Shown piece after piece: positions 33,201 to 42,424 of a DNA stretch of 52,568 nucleotides. Origin of the DNA: a virus; IMG/VR virus record IMGVR_UViG_3300017782_000023, positions 1-52,568 of that record; one strand, written 5' to 3'. The notes beneath the pieces were generated by a model. That model did no database searches and was not told the origin of the DNA. It was given only the letters and a program-made list of their open reading frames with translations. A program made the position numbers and the translations under genes. Every line of letters begins with the position of its first letter. Position 1 is the first letter of the stretch.

Positions 33201-36200
33201 GTTTGCTAGTGTTAAAGTACCAGTTACATCCTCTGTACCGTCAAAAGCACCTGATGTATAGGTTGCATCGCCAGTGATTGAAATAGTCCTACCTGCTGCT
33301 AATGCTGTCGCGGTCGGTGGCGTAGTACTTACTGATGTAATTCTACCTTTAGCATCAACTGTAAGTACTGGTACTGCTGTTGCGCCCCCATAACTTCCTG
33401 CTGTTGCACCGCTGTTTGCTAGTGTTAAAGCACCAGTTACATTGCCTGTACCGTCAAAACTACCTGAGGTATAAGTTGCATCACCAGTGATTGCAATAGT
33501 TCTGCCTGTTGCTAAAGCGGTTGCCGTACCCGCATTACCAGAAGTGTTTTGGTTTCCTGTTGTATTAACGCCAGGCAAGTCTATATTTGCAGATCCGTCA
33601 AAGGATACACCACCAATAGTTCTTGCAGTCTCAAGAACTGTCGCGGTGGCTGCAGTGCCTGAAGTATCCTGATTTAGCGTCGGGACTCTAGCTGCATTAA
33701 TGGTACCGGTTGAAATATTTGTTGCATTTAAGTTAGTTAAAGATGAACCATCACCGCTAAAATCGCCTGTAAAAGTTTTAGCACTTGAATCAACCATAAC
33801 AGAATTGTCACTTGCTTTAACATCCCCAGTTAAGTCTCCAGCTACGTTACCTGCAAAAGTTGTAGCTGTTACTTCATTTGTACTCGGGTTAAACCTTAAG
33901 CCGGTATCTGTATGTATAGATTGAGACCCAGTTGCCCCAGAGGACATGGTAATATACCAACTAGCATCAGTATCCTCAGAGCCTGTCAAGCTCAAATTAG
34001 TGGATGAAAGATTAGTAATTTCAAGCTCATTAGACGTTGTGTTAAACTCTACGCTAGCCCCTACATGATTAGAGTGCTCTAGTAAGCTTCGAGCCTGAGT
34101 AGTAACCCTTGCATCAGTGTAATATAAATTACTAGAGCCTTCACTTAAATCGTCTGTATCCTTGCTTGATAATACCAAGTTTGCGCCAGTTTGTAGCGCA
34201 ATTCTGGCATCTGCTCTTGCGTTTGTAAAGTATAAGTTTGAACCTTCACTTAAATCACCTGTGTCTTTAGTGCCAATCCTAGTGTCAAAGTCGGAGTTCG
34301 CTCTACTAGATGTATAGTATAAATTACTTGAACCTTCCGCTACTGTATCAGTATTGCCCTGTGTAAATGTTAATACACCAGTGCCACTATTATAGCTTAG
34401 TTGTGTCGAGCCTTCGCTGATAGCCCCTCTGGCTCTTGCATTTGTAAAGTATAAGTTTGAACCTTCACTTAAATCACCTGTGTCATGGTTAGCAATACTA
34501 GTTACGGTACCAGTTACAGCACCTGTAAATGTAGCATCAGTACCGTCTGTACCTGCCTCAAGTATTTTACTAGTACCGTTACTGGCATACACATCCCCCG
34601 TTAAATCACCTGTTAAATCACCTGCAAAACTAGTTGAGGAAAGTACAGATGTAGATGGATTAAAAGAAAAAGTGTTTTTTGACTCAAGTTTAGAGTCTGT
34701 AATGTTTAGTTGATGGTACAGAGGTTGGGTGGTTGTACTAAGTACTTTTGAAACAATAAATATACTTTGTGAAGCGTCAAAGACTAAAGCATTTCTAGAT
34801 CCTGACCTTACATTAGTAGAGCTTATTTGAGTCTCAGAGGTAAATGATATATCCGAACCTGTAGCAACAGCTCTCTTAAATACGTACCCTCCACTGGACT
34901 TATCTGCTAAAAGTATTACTTCTTTTGTTGTAGGATCATTTGCTAAAACCATATCCTTATAAAACGAGGAATTAAGAATTACATCTGATCCATAAGTATG
35001 AGTACTACTAGAGCTAGATACAATAACTTTTCTATACTTATTGCCATGGACTATTATACCAAGCTTATCGTCATTACTTTCTGTATACTCTATATCTCCT
35101 AAAGTACGGATTACCCCTGAGTCTTGAAGAGTAGCAAAGGGCAGACCCTCTATGCCTGAACTAGATAGAGTTGTTCCACTACTTGTTAAAATTCTTGTAT
35201 TATTGTATCCATTACTTTGTGAAGGGTTACTAACGCTTGCCAGTCTTTCGCCAATAGCTACAATAAATTTATTTGCAATACCTGACCAAGATGCATCAAT
35301 ATTCATTGCATCATTCTCAGAGACGTCAGTAGTAGCAAAACCAGTGTTTGTTATAGGAAAACTTCCTCCTGACCCAGGAGCTCCTGCTAAGTCAGAAATG
35401 CTTGAGCCACCTGCAAAATTTGCTCCTGTGTAGGTTGGCCCTGTAGTATAACCCCTACCAGTATTTGTCATAGTTATACCGGTTAGATAATACTTACTAT
35501 CTCCGGATTCGAATGTCCAGTCAAAAGTACCTGTTGCTTGCGCACCCCCGGGTAAATCTGGAGCACTAAAAGTAGGAGTAATTTGTGTTCTAAGGCTGGA
35601 ATCGCTCTGAGCAAGACGCGGAGTTCTATTACCTGAGTAAGTTGCATCAGGGGCAGAAAAGTAATTCGTCATTTGATCCGTAGTACTTACTCGCCTATTA
35701 ACCATTGCAAGCTCAGAGCCTAAAGTAATTGAACCTTCGCTCGAAATATTTGCAATTAATGCTATCGGGTTTCCGTTTGTATCAATATGAGTAACAAGAG
35801 TTCTATTTGTAGAAGTATCGGTAGGATCTCTTGTAATACTAATAGCACCTAGTAAAGTATCAGAACTCGTACTTTCAACATTAGTGGAAGCACCGAATGT
35901 TACTGTAGAACCATTAAAGGTAAGCACTCGTAGTGTATTTACCTTATTTGAGCCACTAGCTTCTGTCAAACTTATTAGAATGTTTGAAGAAGGATTAAGA
36001 TCCGCTAAAGTTATTTGTCCGTATGAAGGTTGAGTATTGCTGTTTGCTCTTTGCGCACAGACAATATTTCCATTACTATCGGCTGCTGTAGTAACATTTC
36101 CCCATGTAATACTTCCCGAAGAATATGTACCAATGCTGTATTTTAATACACCTGAACTTGTCTGGGCCCAGAATGCAAGATACTTATTGTAAAGCTTAGA

Positions 36201-39200
36201 ATAGTATAAAGACGGAGCGTGAGTATGTATATTATCGGATGAATTAGATACAATTGTCGCACCTGTTGTTACACTATCTGCATTTGGCTTTAAAAACGGT
36301 ATTTCATGAGCAGCACTTACACCCTCCGAAGGAAAAATACTGGCGTTTCTTGCACGAGTAGCTGTACCTGAAAGAGTACCCGATATATTGAGTACCCCTG
36401 TCGCACTTTTTAAAGTATTAGTAGAAGGAATATAGTTTAGTAAAGAGCTTATCTCTATAGATTGAGGAGAAGCTGTCCCATCAACAAAAGCAAGATAGTG
36501 AGTATCTGCACTAGACTCTTGAGTAGTAATAGCCACTTGAGAGGCTACAGAAGAAGACCCGCTAACATTTCCTACAAATGAAGTGGCTCGGAGAACTCCG
36601 GTGCTCGGATTGTATGTAAGTGGATTGATATCTCCGGATACACTTAAATCTTTTCTTAAACCATGGTAATCTACAGAGCTAATTGTCTCCGCCGTAGCAT
36701 CTCCAAATATAATCGGAAAATCGGAGTTAGTTGTATCCGTTTCAGTTACAGCAACTTTTGTAGACTTTGTTGATATACCGGTAAATGTAGCATCAGTACC
36801 ATCTGTACCGGACTCAAGTATTTTATTAGTACCGTTACTAGCATATACATCTCCGGTTAGATTGCCAGTAATTGCACCAGTAGTTGTAAATGCGCCTGCT
36901 GTCATAGTACCTGATACTATAGGAGCATTTACTAAACCAAATGTAATTGTATTGTCACTTACCGTTGTTGTTACTTGGTTTGTTGTTCCTGAGAAAGCTA
37001 ATGTTTGCCCTGTTGTAAAAGTATCATTAGAACCAGAATCAGCACTTAACGTAAATGAAGAGTTGACGTTTGAAATCTCAGTATCAACGTATGCTTTAAT
37101 AGATTGTTGAGTAACACCAAATTGATCTGAGTCATCAGACATTGAATCATCGTCTAAGAACCCTGAAACTGCAATATTATTAGTACCTTTGAAGGAAGCG
37201 GCCGTAATAGCACCTGCTTTTAATGCACTTGCTGTGCCTGTAAAGGTATTTGAACTTTCTGTGGCATCTGCAATGAATACAAATTCACTTGCTGAATCAT
37301 CATAACCAAAGAAACCTTTCTTTGCGGACGAACCATCGTGCCAATTAAACTTTATGCCTCTGTCCAAGTTGTCATCAGATGAAATTGCTGGATCACCTAC
37401 TTCAAAAATAGGATCATCAACTTGAACTGTTGTACTGTTTACCGTGGTTGTTGTACCGTTTACTGTAAGTGTTCCGTCTACTACAATATCATTGCTAAAA
37501 GTCTTATTGCCTGAAATAGTGGCAGCTATAGAAACTCCATTACTATCTACTTCTAATCCGCCATTAGTTTTAGGCTGTACAGAAAGAGTTAGAGCTCCTT
37601 GCGTGTTGCTATTAGCTTCTAATATACCGTTCCCAGCAGTTATAGAGGTAACGCTAGCTCCGTCCAAGCCATTTACAGTTGCACCGTCAAAATCTACAGT
37701 CGCATTATCAAAGTCTATAGTTACGCCGCTATTGAAACCTAAGTTGCCCGTTAGAGTGCCACCACTTATAGGAAGAGCATTATCTGCTTTAGTACCCTGA
37801 GCATCCGTAGCATAATCTGAAGAATCAAATGCTTTTACTTGAGCAAGATTAGTTACTTCAGAATCCATCAAAGCGCCAGCGGCTGTTACATTCGTAGTAT
37901 CCGTAACATCTGCACTAGCCTCAACTCCTGATAGCTTAGTTTTTTCAGCGTCAGTAAACGCATTCGTATCTGAGTTGTTTTCATAAGCTGTTTTAATTTC
38001 AGCGTCAGTTTGATCAGCGGTTGCGCTGGCTTCAATGCCATCCAGCTTAGTTTTTTCCGAGTCAGTAAACGCATTAGTATTTGAGTTGTTCTCATACGCT
38101 GTTTTAATTTCAGAGTCAGTTTGGTCAGCGGTTGCACTAGCCTCAACTCCTGCTAGCTTAGTTTTCTCGGAGTCAGTGAACGCATTAGTATTTGAGTTGT
38201 TCTCATACGCTGTTTTAATTTCAGAGTCAGTTTGATCAGCGGTTGCATTGGCCTCAATTCCTGATAGTTTAGTTTTTTCAGAGTCAGTAAACGCATTAGT
38301 ATCTGAGTTGTTCTCATACGCTGTTTTAATTTCAGAGTCAGTTTGGTCGGCGGTTGCGTTGGCTTCAATACCGTCAAGCTTAGAGCCGTCTGTAGCAACA
38401 TCACGCCCATCAACAGTTCCACCCACGGTAATATTTCCTGATGCGGCAATATTTACAGCGGAGGAAATAGATCCAGAAGATATACTTAAAGTACCGTCGC
38501 TAAGAGCAGGAGCAACTAAAGAATCTGTTGAGTTATCAAAGTAAATACGAGAGTCACCCTGTAGAGTTCTAATACCTGAGCGACCGTCTGTTAGGACAAT
38601 ATTTCTATGGCTGGCCGGAACTGTTGGGTTCGTAGTATCGTCAGTATTTTTCTGAACTACAACAGTTGTAGCTACACTAGCAGTCGGAGCAACTGCGTTA
38701 CTATCAAAAGTTCCTGCAAAAGTTCCTGCAAAAGCTCCCTCAAAGTTACCTGCAAAATTACCATTTAAGTTACCTGCGGTAATAGTGTCCTTTCCTGGAT
38801 TATAAGTAAATGCTGAACTTGCAAAAATATCAGACGTTCCAGTTCTTGAATCTACAAAAGCCATGAAATGGGCAGCATCCAGCATTACGGTGCCTGTTCC
38901 CGACCCATTAGCTGATGCAACAAAGTCTGTTTGTATAACTGTCCCTGTGCCCTGACTAGCCGCAGGAGTTTCTACTACGGTTCCGGTTCCAGTACCCGCT
39001 CCCGTTGCTGTAAAAACTGCTCCAATATCGTTAGAGGTTGCCCCTATTGCTAGAAAGTTAGAGGTGCCGGGAGATACAATTCTATATTCTTCTCCGGCAG
39101 ATATTGCATCAGCCGAAATTGCAGTGCCTGCACTTCTTGCTTTAAATATCTCCCCTACGGAAGGGGTAGGGGAGCTTCCATAAGCAATCCAATTAGACAA

Positions 39201-39893
39201 AAGTAACACAGTACCAGTGCCTTCGCCTGTAGAACCAGATTTTGTGAAAACTGTTCCTACATTATTATCTGCGGCACCTATTTGAGTAAAGTCAGTAGTC
39301 CCCTGCGATACTATCTGGTATACAAAACTATTTTCAGCAGTATCAACGTCCTGAGCGGTACCCAAGTTAGTAATTAGATACTCATCGAAGGAAACCAAAC
39401 CATCATCTATGCCAAACTGAGAGGCGCCGATACTAGTCCAATTCGTATTTCCTGCGCTTTTAATAACATAAGCCGTTGCATTTACAATATCCGCCGCAGG
39501 AATAGTTGCGTCCTGTACGCCGATTTCAGCAACAGGAGTATTTTCAACAGTAGTAATAGAAGTTATTCGACCCTGTTGGTCTACAGTTATTCTAGGTATA
39601 GTACTAGACGTACCATATGTGCCCGTAGATACAGAAGTATTATCTAAGTCTATAGTAACTTCATCAGGAGTTACAGTTGTAGTTATACCTACACCACCTG
39701 ATATACTTAGGGTATCTGCACCTATTTCTACTGTATTTGTGCTACCAACATCTGCTGTAATAGCAAAGGAAGCTCCGGACAGTCCTATTACGTTATTCTG
39801 CCATACACCTTTGCTTGCATTGTAAGTCCAGGTTATGTCCCCCGACGTGATAGTATCGCCGTTACTAGGGCTTGAAGGAAAAGTTAAAGCCAT
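30270..39893 (-). CDS. Giant modular tail fibre (3207 residues)
   Basis: This is the longest gene of the window. It begins with the SPSNGDTIT module. Next are degenerate repeats of GTSNFLAIGATSNDIGAVFT type, then four and a half 37-residue repeats (KLSGIEANATADQTDSE...). A stretch of about 100 residues around VDGTLTVNGTTTTVN comes before a large region with propeller-like repeats (about nt 34700-36300). Later there are DLSEGSNLYFTNARA repeats, one TIGGVSFDG repeat, three copies of DVYASNGTSKILEAGTDG, paired NHPFDGSANVDLTEA modules, DTAPSSPSTGSLW-like and a final beta domain ending NGWVLINR. No S74 domain is present. At about 3200 residues it is far larger than typical phage fibres (500-1300). 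GGAG precedes the ATG. Confidence 0.9.
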   Translation of the reverse strand: MALTFPSSPSNGDTITSGDITWTYNASKGVWQNNVIGLSGASFAITADVGSTNTVEIGADTLSISGGVGITTTVTPDEVTIDLDNTSVSTGTYGTSSTIPRITVDQQGRITSITTVENTPVAEIGVQDATIPAADIVNATAYVIKSAGNTNWTSIGASQFGIDDGLVSFDEYLITNLGTAQDVDTAENSFVYQIVSQGTTDFTQIGAADNNVGTVFTKSGSTGEGTGTVLLLSNWIAYGSSPTPSVGEIFKARSAGTAISADAISAGEEYRIVSPGTSNFLAIGATSNDIGAVFTATGAGTGTGTVVETPAASQGTGTVIQTDFVASANGSGTGTVMLDAAHFMAFVDSRTGTSDIFASSAFTYNPGKDTITAGNLNGNFAGNFEGAFAGTFAGTFDSNAVAPTASVATTVVVQKNTDDTTNPTVPASHRNIVLTDGRSGIRTLQGDSRIYFDNSTDSLVAPALSDGTLSISSGSISSAVNIAASGNITVGGTVDGRDVATDGSKLDGIEANATADQTDSEIKTAYENNSDTNAFTDSEKTKLSGIEANATADQTDSEIKTAYENNSNTNAFTDSEKTKLAGVEASATADQTDSEIKTAYENNSNTNAFTDSEKTKLDGIEASATADQTDAEIKTAYENNSDTNAFTDAEKTKLSGVEASADVTDTTNVTAAGALMDSEVTNLAQVKAFDSSDYATDAQGTKADNALPISGGTLTGNLGFNSGVTIDFDNATVDFDGATVNGLDGASVTSITAGNGILEANSNTQGALTLSVQPKTNGGLEVDSNGVSIAATISGNKTFSNDIVVDGTLTVNGTTTTVNSTTVQVDDPIFEVGDPAISSDDNLDRGIKFNWHDGSSAKKGFFGYDDSASEFVFIADATESSNTFTGTASALKAGAITAASFKGTNNIAVSGFLDDDSMSDDSDQFGVTQQSIKAYVDTEISNVNSSFTLSADSGSNDTFTTGQTLAFSGTTNQVTTTVSDNTITFGLVNAPIVSGTMTAGAFTTTGAITGNLTGDVYASNGTNKILESGTDGTDATFTGISTKSTKVAVTETDTTNSDFPIIFGDATAETISSVDYHGLRKDLSVSGDINPLTYNPSTGVLRATSFVGNVSGSSSVASQVAITTQESSADTHYLAFVDGTASPQSIEISSLLNYIPSTNTLKSATGVLNISGTLSGTATRARNASIFPSEGVSAAHEIPFLKPNADSVTTGATIVSNSSDNIHTHAPSLYYSKLYNKYLAFWAQTSSGVLKYSIGTYSSGSITWGNVTTAADSNGNIVCAQRANSNTQPSYGQITLADLNPSSNILISLTEASGSNKVNTLRVLTFNGSTVTFGASTNVESTSSDTLLGAISITRDPTDTSTNRTLVTHIDTNGNPIALIANISSEGSITLGSELAMVNRRVSTTDQMTNYFSAPDATYSGNRTPRLAQSDSSLRTQITPTFSAPDLPGGAQATGTFDWTFESGDSKYYLTGITMTNTGRGYTTGPTYTGANFAGGSSISDLAGAPGSGGSFPITNTGFATTDVSENDAMNIDASWSGIANKFIVAIGERLASVSNPSQSNGYNNTRILTSSGTTLSSSGIEGLPFATLQDSGVIRTLGDIEYTESNDDKLGIIVHGNKYRKVIVSSSSSTHTYGSDVILNSSFYKDMVLANDPTTKEVILLADKSSGGYVFKRAVATGSDISFTSETQISSTNVRSGSRNALVFDASQSIFIVSKVLSTTTQPLYHQLNITDSKLESKNTFSFNPSTSVLSSTSFAGDLTGDLTGDVYASNGTSKILEAGTDGTDATFTGAVTGTVTSIANHDTGDLSEGSNLYFTNARARGAISEGSTQLSYNSGTGVLTFTQGNTDTVAEGSSNLYYTSSRANSDFDTRIGTKDTGDLSEGSNLYFTNARADARIALQTGANLVLSSKDTDDLSEGSSNLYYTDARVTTQARSLLEHSNHVGASVEFNTTSNELEITNLSSTNLSLTGSEDTDASWYITMSSGATGSQSIHTDTGLRFNPSTNEVTATTFAGNVAGDLTGDVKASDNSVMVDSSAKTFTGDFSGDGSSLTNLNATNISTGTINAARVPTLNQDTSGTAATATVLETARTIGGVSFDGSANIDLPGVNTTGNQNTSGNAGTATALATGRTIAITGDATYTSGSFDGTGNVTGALTLANSGATAGSYGGATAVPVLTVDAKGRITSVSTTPPTATALAAGRTISITGDATYTSGAFDGTEDVTGTLTLANSGATAGTVGSATAIPIITVDAKGRITATSTATPAGGSPTSIAGNTTTSSPSVIPGTETLTIKGDGTILTSVAADVGGVPTIAFSIEDSSIPNGKLQNPSITVTDGSNSTSTALGGTITFSAGEGIDVTEASGTITIAAEEATSSNKGVARFDASDFTVSSGVVTLKASSVADGDLVEDYIKASEVDDSSIEFTSNSLNIKATGVTNAMLAGSIANDKLANSSITINGSAIELGGTVSTSDTMGAGFVVEDGDGTEVTITENKQLKFVDNNEININFNDTDSGADGDEFDLAFTLATNGVTGTKISSSATTDSARAIGTDHIKTDAVTGDKIADNAVALSTQTTGNYVATIAGTANEVEVSGSGTEGAALTIGLPDNVTVAGNLTITGDLAVNGNNTIVETTNLSVEDPLIELARGNTTSDSLDIGFYGIYDTSGSQDLYAGLFRDANDSGKWKLFKDLQAAPTTVVNASGTGYTVGTLVANVEGDVTGNVTGDVYASNGTSKILEAGTDGTDATFTGTASTATVATTVTVGTEQSDNALYYIPFVDSQSGNLSLKTDNTFYYNPSANRIFAGNVQGTFIGNVTGNVTGNITGNITGGLTGDVSGNAGTATSLQISRNFTIGATNHPFDGSADVDLSEALQDAVGAMFTGNTELGTSVTYDDVDGTLDVTTNALYNGTTKLADTTSTAITVYGHILPDATETYDLGSPTARFRKGYFDAGTIFLGTQEITASSDTISVSGNFTASNITGDVTGTVTGSADTLTTARNITVNSVNHPFDGSANVDLTEAIQDTVGAMFTSNTETGITVTYDDSDGTIDLIVTGGSASAGDPIVTISESAPSSPSTGSLWFDPSNLTTYIYYNDGNSAQWVELSTPTSGGGGVVKFAEQTSSTTLVAGTKKIVDTSSSAITLTLPGTASIGDEVHIIDGTGDASTNNITIARNGHKIQGAAEDLIVSTDRAAFQLVYYNANNGWVLINR
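37905..38381 (-). repeat. Tandem 111-base coding repeats in the giant fibre
   Basis: Four full copies and a partial fifth encode KLSGIEANATADQTDSE plus IKTAYENNSNTNAFTD. The repeat boundary recurs at 38381, 38270 and 38159, exactly 111 bases (37 codons) apart. This kind of repeat is seen in phage fibre stalks. Confidence 0.9.
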
Positions 39894-39902
39894 AGTAATC
39901 TC

Positions 39903-40196
39903 CTAGATTTCTACCCATTGGAAAGAGCTGCCATCATAATAATAGATGTATGTTTTTAAATCAGCAGTATCTCTCCACATATCTCCTTCTTGGGCGGGAC
40001 TGGGTGCAGTAGCAGATTGAACTAAAAATACTGAGCCACGATTAATATGTACAATACTTTCAGTGCCGCCAACACTCTTCTTAATGTACATATCTCCATC
40101 ATAGGTATTAATTGCAACTTCTCCAAGTTCAAGTTGCGAAGTGGTAGGAGCGGTATTGGCAGAGCCAGACCGCTTTAATTTGATAGTTTGTGCCAT
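39903..40196 (-). CDS. Small tail protein, N-terminal fibre-module type
   Basis: This 97-residue protein starts AQTIKLKRSGSANTAP, a pattern common at the N-terminus of phage fibre and tropism proteins. LELGEVAINTYDGDMY follows, a typical virion-attachment fold. The last third is a DTAPSSP-related module (SATAPSPAQEGDMWRDT, then YIYYYDGSSFQWVEI), so the whole protein is just an attachment domain plus one kit module. GGAG precedes the ATG. It may cap or connect the large fibre proteins. Its homologue at 41982 carries the same start followed by a long fibre body. Confidence 0.8.
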   Translation of the reverse strand: MAQTIKLKRSGSANTAPTTSQLELGEVAINTYDGDMYIKKSVGGTESIVHINRGSVFLVQSATAPSPAQEGDMWRDTADLKTYIYYYDGSSFQWVEI

Positions 40197-40239
40197 TTGG
40201 CTCTCCTAAATGCTGCGTATATACGCGGGAGAAAAGATA

Positions 40240-41982
40240 TTAGTAGGTGCCGCCGTCTAGAGTATTAGACCATTGAGCAGCTCCACTTCCGTTCATAGCT
40301 AAAATATAATCGTGATTTGTTGTGCTTGCATTTCCTGAAGGTTTTACGAGTCGGGTATACCCTCCGTCAGAGGCTGCTCCAATAAGTAAATCACCAACTG
40401 CTGTTGTTGAAATTCCCTTAATTCGTAAAGCATCTGCCGATACCTCTAATGTAATATCATCGTCGTTTACATTTAACGTGTTACCGCTTTTTGAAAGCGC
40501 GTCACCAGCAACAATTTGACCGGCACCTGAGAACTGAGTAAATACTAAATTACTTGTGCCAAGAGTAGCTTCTCCTGTTACATTAGTAAGAACGAAACCA
40601 TTGTCCCCATCGGAACCTTCCTCAACAAATACAAATAATCCACCGGTTACTTCAGCATTAACATTGGCATCCGAAGATCTGGTGAGTACTGCGCTTGCAG
40701 CGGGATCCGCCGCACCAACAGTTGTAACTTCATATATGCCGTTTTCAACTTGACTTGTTTGATTCTGCACAAGTACTCTATCACCCTGTGATAAAGCAAC
40801 GCTATCAATAGTAAGTGCGCCCGTGGCTGTTGCAGTAAGAGTTCCTGCAGAATTATCATAGGAAGCGGTAAAGTTAGCTTGAGTCGCAACGCGAACGGAG
40901 TCTTTTATATCTAATGCTTGCTTTACAGCATCTACATATGCTTTAGTGGCGGCATCTTGTGCCTGAGTAGGATCCACAACATTAGTAATTCGGCTAGAGT
41001 TTACATCTACAACACCGGTACCGTTGGGATTTAAGGAAATATCACCATTAGTATCAGTAGAGGATATTTCATTTGCTGTTACATTAATATTTCCTGCAGT
41101 AAGATCTGTAATAGAGGTTGCTAAGCTTACAAAGCCTCCTGAAACATTAAAATCACTGCTATTAAAAGACGCAGTACCTAAAGAAGCTGCTCCAGCATTT
41201 GCTCCATCGGTAGCTGCAGTAGCGCTAACAGTAAGAACTACGTCATTACCACTTGTAGTAACTGCTGTATTGATTGGGTTTGTACCCAAAATTTTCAGCT
41301 CACCATTAAGCTGCGCTAAATCTTGCTCTCCCCCTACATCATCAGAAACCTTTAAAACAGTAGATACTGCTTGAAAAGTAAGCTCTCCAGCTGCATCAGA
41401 AACCAGAGCATGTCCGCTAGTGCTAGCATCAGCAGTAGGGAAAGTATACCCAGCGGCTCCATCGGCTCCAAGGTGTAGCTGTTTATTTAATTTAATCTCT
41501 TCGGCAGAATTAGTAGTAATAAGTGTAATATAATTATTAGTGCCTTCACTAATTGTTAGCCCTGTTGCAGAATTATCTACAATTTTAAGCTCTGTAGCTT
41601 GGCTAGATACATCTACAGTTCCTGCATCAATATCAAGATTTCCTGTTCCTGTGTCAATTTTTACATTGCCGGATACTGCAGTAATCGCATTTGCATCAAT
41701 AACAAGATTGGCAGTTTTAAGCTTATTTACTTTTCCGGAAGAGTCTACAAGAATTGCACTTTCTGCACTTTCGTTTAGAGTGCCTGCAGTGTGGGCCATT
41801 AAGTCTGTAAAATATTTGCCCCCAATTACATCAATGCTAGCCGCGTTGCTTCCAGCACCAGGTCGTCCAATATAAAGTTTGTTTTCGGTTGAGTGAGCAT
41901 TATAGGCTAACTCACCTACCGCCATAGTGCTAGGAGTTCCTGCACTTGCGTGACGTCTTTTAATTTGAATTGTCTGAGCCAT
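40240..41982 (-). CDS. Tail fibre protein
   Basis: This 580-residue fibre shares its N-terminus with the 97-residue protein next door (AQTIQIKRRHASAGTPST, then GELAYNAHSTENKLYIG). The body holds beta-rich repetitive sequence, an internal KAYVD motif (DAATKAYVDAVKQALD) of the sort that starts a short fibre repeat, and a domain with GIYEVTTVG, TRSSDANVNAEVTGG and DGDNGFVLTN that recurs in many fibres. It ends in QWSNTLDGGTY. GGAG precedes the ATG. It lacks the SPSNGDT module but is part of the same operon and probably the same appendage. Confidence 0.85.
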   Translation of the reverse strand: MAQTIQIKRRHASAGTPSTMAVGELAYNAHSTENKLYIGRPGAGSNAASIDVIGGKYFTDLMAHTAGTLNESAESAILVDSSGKVNKLKTANLVIDANAITAVSGNVKIDTGTGNLDIDAGTVDVSSQATELKIVDNSATGLTISEGTNNYITLITTNSAEEIKLNKQLHLGADGAAGYTFPTADASTSGHALVSDAAGELTFQAVSTVLKVSDDVGGEQDLAQLNGELKILGTNPINTAVTTSGNDVVLTVSATAATDGANAGAASLGTASFNSSDFNVSGGFVSLATSITDLTAGNINVTANEISSTDTNGDISLNPNGTGVVDVNSSRITNVVDPTQAQDAATKAYVDAVKQALDIKDSVRVATQANFTASYDNSAGTLTATATGALTIDSVALSQGDRVLVQNQTSQVENGIYEVTTVGAADPAASAVLTRSSDANVNAEVTGGLFVFVEEGSDGDNGFVLTNVTGEATLGTSNLVFTQFSGAGQIVAGDALSKSGNTLNVNDDDITLEVSADALRIKGISTTAVGDLLIGAASDGGYTRLVKPSGNASTTNHDYILAMNGSGAAQWSNTLDGGTY

Positions 41983-42001
41983 TTATGAACTCCGGGGTAG
42001 C

Positions 42002-42424
42002 CTAAAAGGCTCCTGCATCTAGTGTGTCTGAATCTCCTTCAGCTGCACCTACAATTATAGGTACCCACTCAAAAGTGCCAGTACTAGTTTCGCGATATAT
42101 TTTTACTTGGTCATCGTCCGTATCATACCAAATATTTCCCTCACTTACAGAAGAGCCCCCTGTTGGGGCCGGTGTATTATCCTGTGAATAAGAAGCCAGA
42201 TCGGCTAGCTGCTTTACAGCGCCATCTATAGTTGTGGCCGTAATTTGGCCATAAGGAGTGAAGTATACGTTAGACGCAGATGCAGAAATAGGAAGAGCAA
42301 AGTTATTGACTACTAAATCGGTCTGATCTCCCACAACATTTACAGAGATCGCACCTTCTTCACTTACTGTTATCTCTTTTACTTCTTCAGTGATACTAAC
42401 CTGAGTAATGTCTTGATCAGCCAC
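42002..42424 (-). CDS. Short tail fibre-associated protein
   Basis: This 140-residue protein starts with GTG at 42424, preceded by GGGAG. After an acidic beta-rich N-terminus (ITQVSITEEVKEITV) it has a module typical of fibre tips and adaptors (NNFALPISASASNVYFTPYG), then a DTAPSSP-like module (GNIWYDTDDDQVKIY, FEWVPIIVG). It ends DTLDAGAF, much like the neighbouring fibre ends in LDGGTY. It overlaps the upstream gene by eight bases. It is probably an adaptor or a small fibre tip. Confidence 0.75.
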   Translation of the reverse strand: MADQDITQVSITEEVKEITVSEEGAISVNVVGDQTDLVVNNFALPISASASNVYFTPYGQITATTIDGAVKQLADLASYSQDNTPAPTGGSSVSEGNIWYDTDDDQVKIYRETSTGTFEWVPIIVGAAEGDSDTLDAGAF

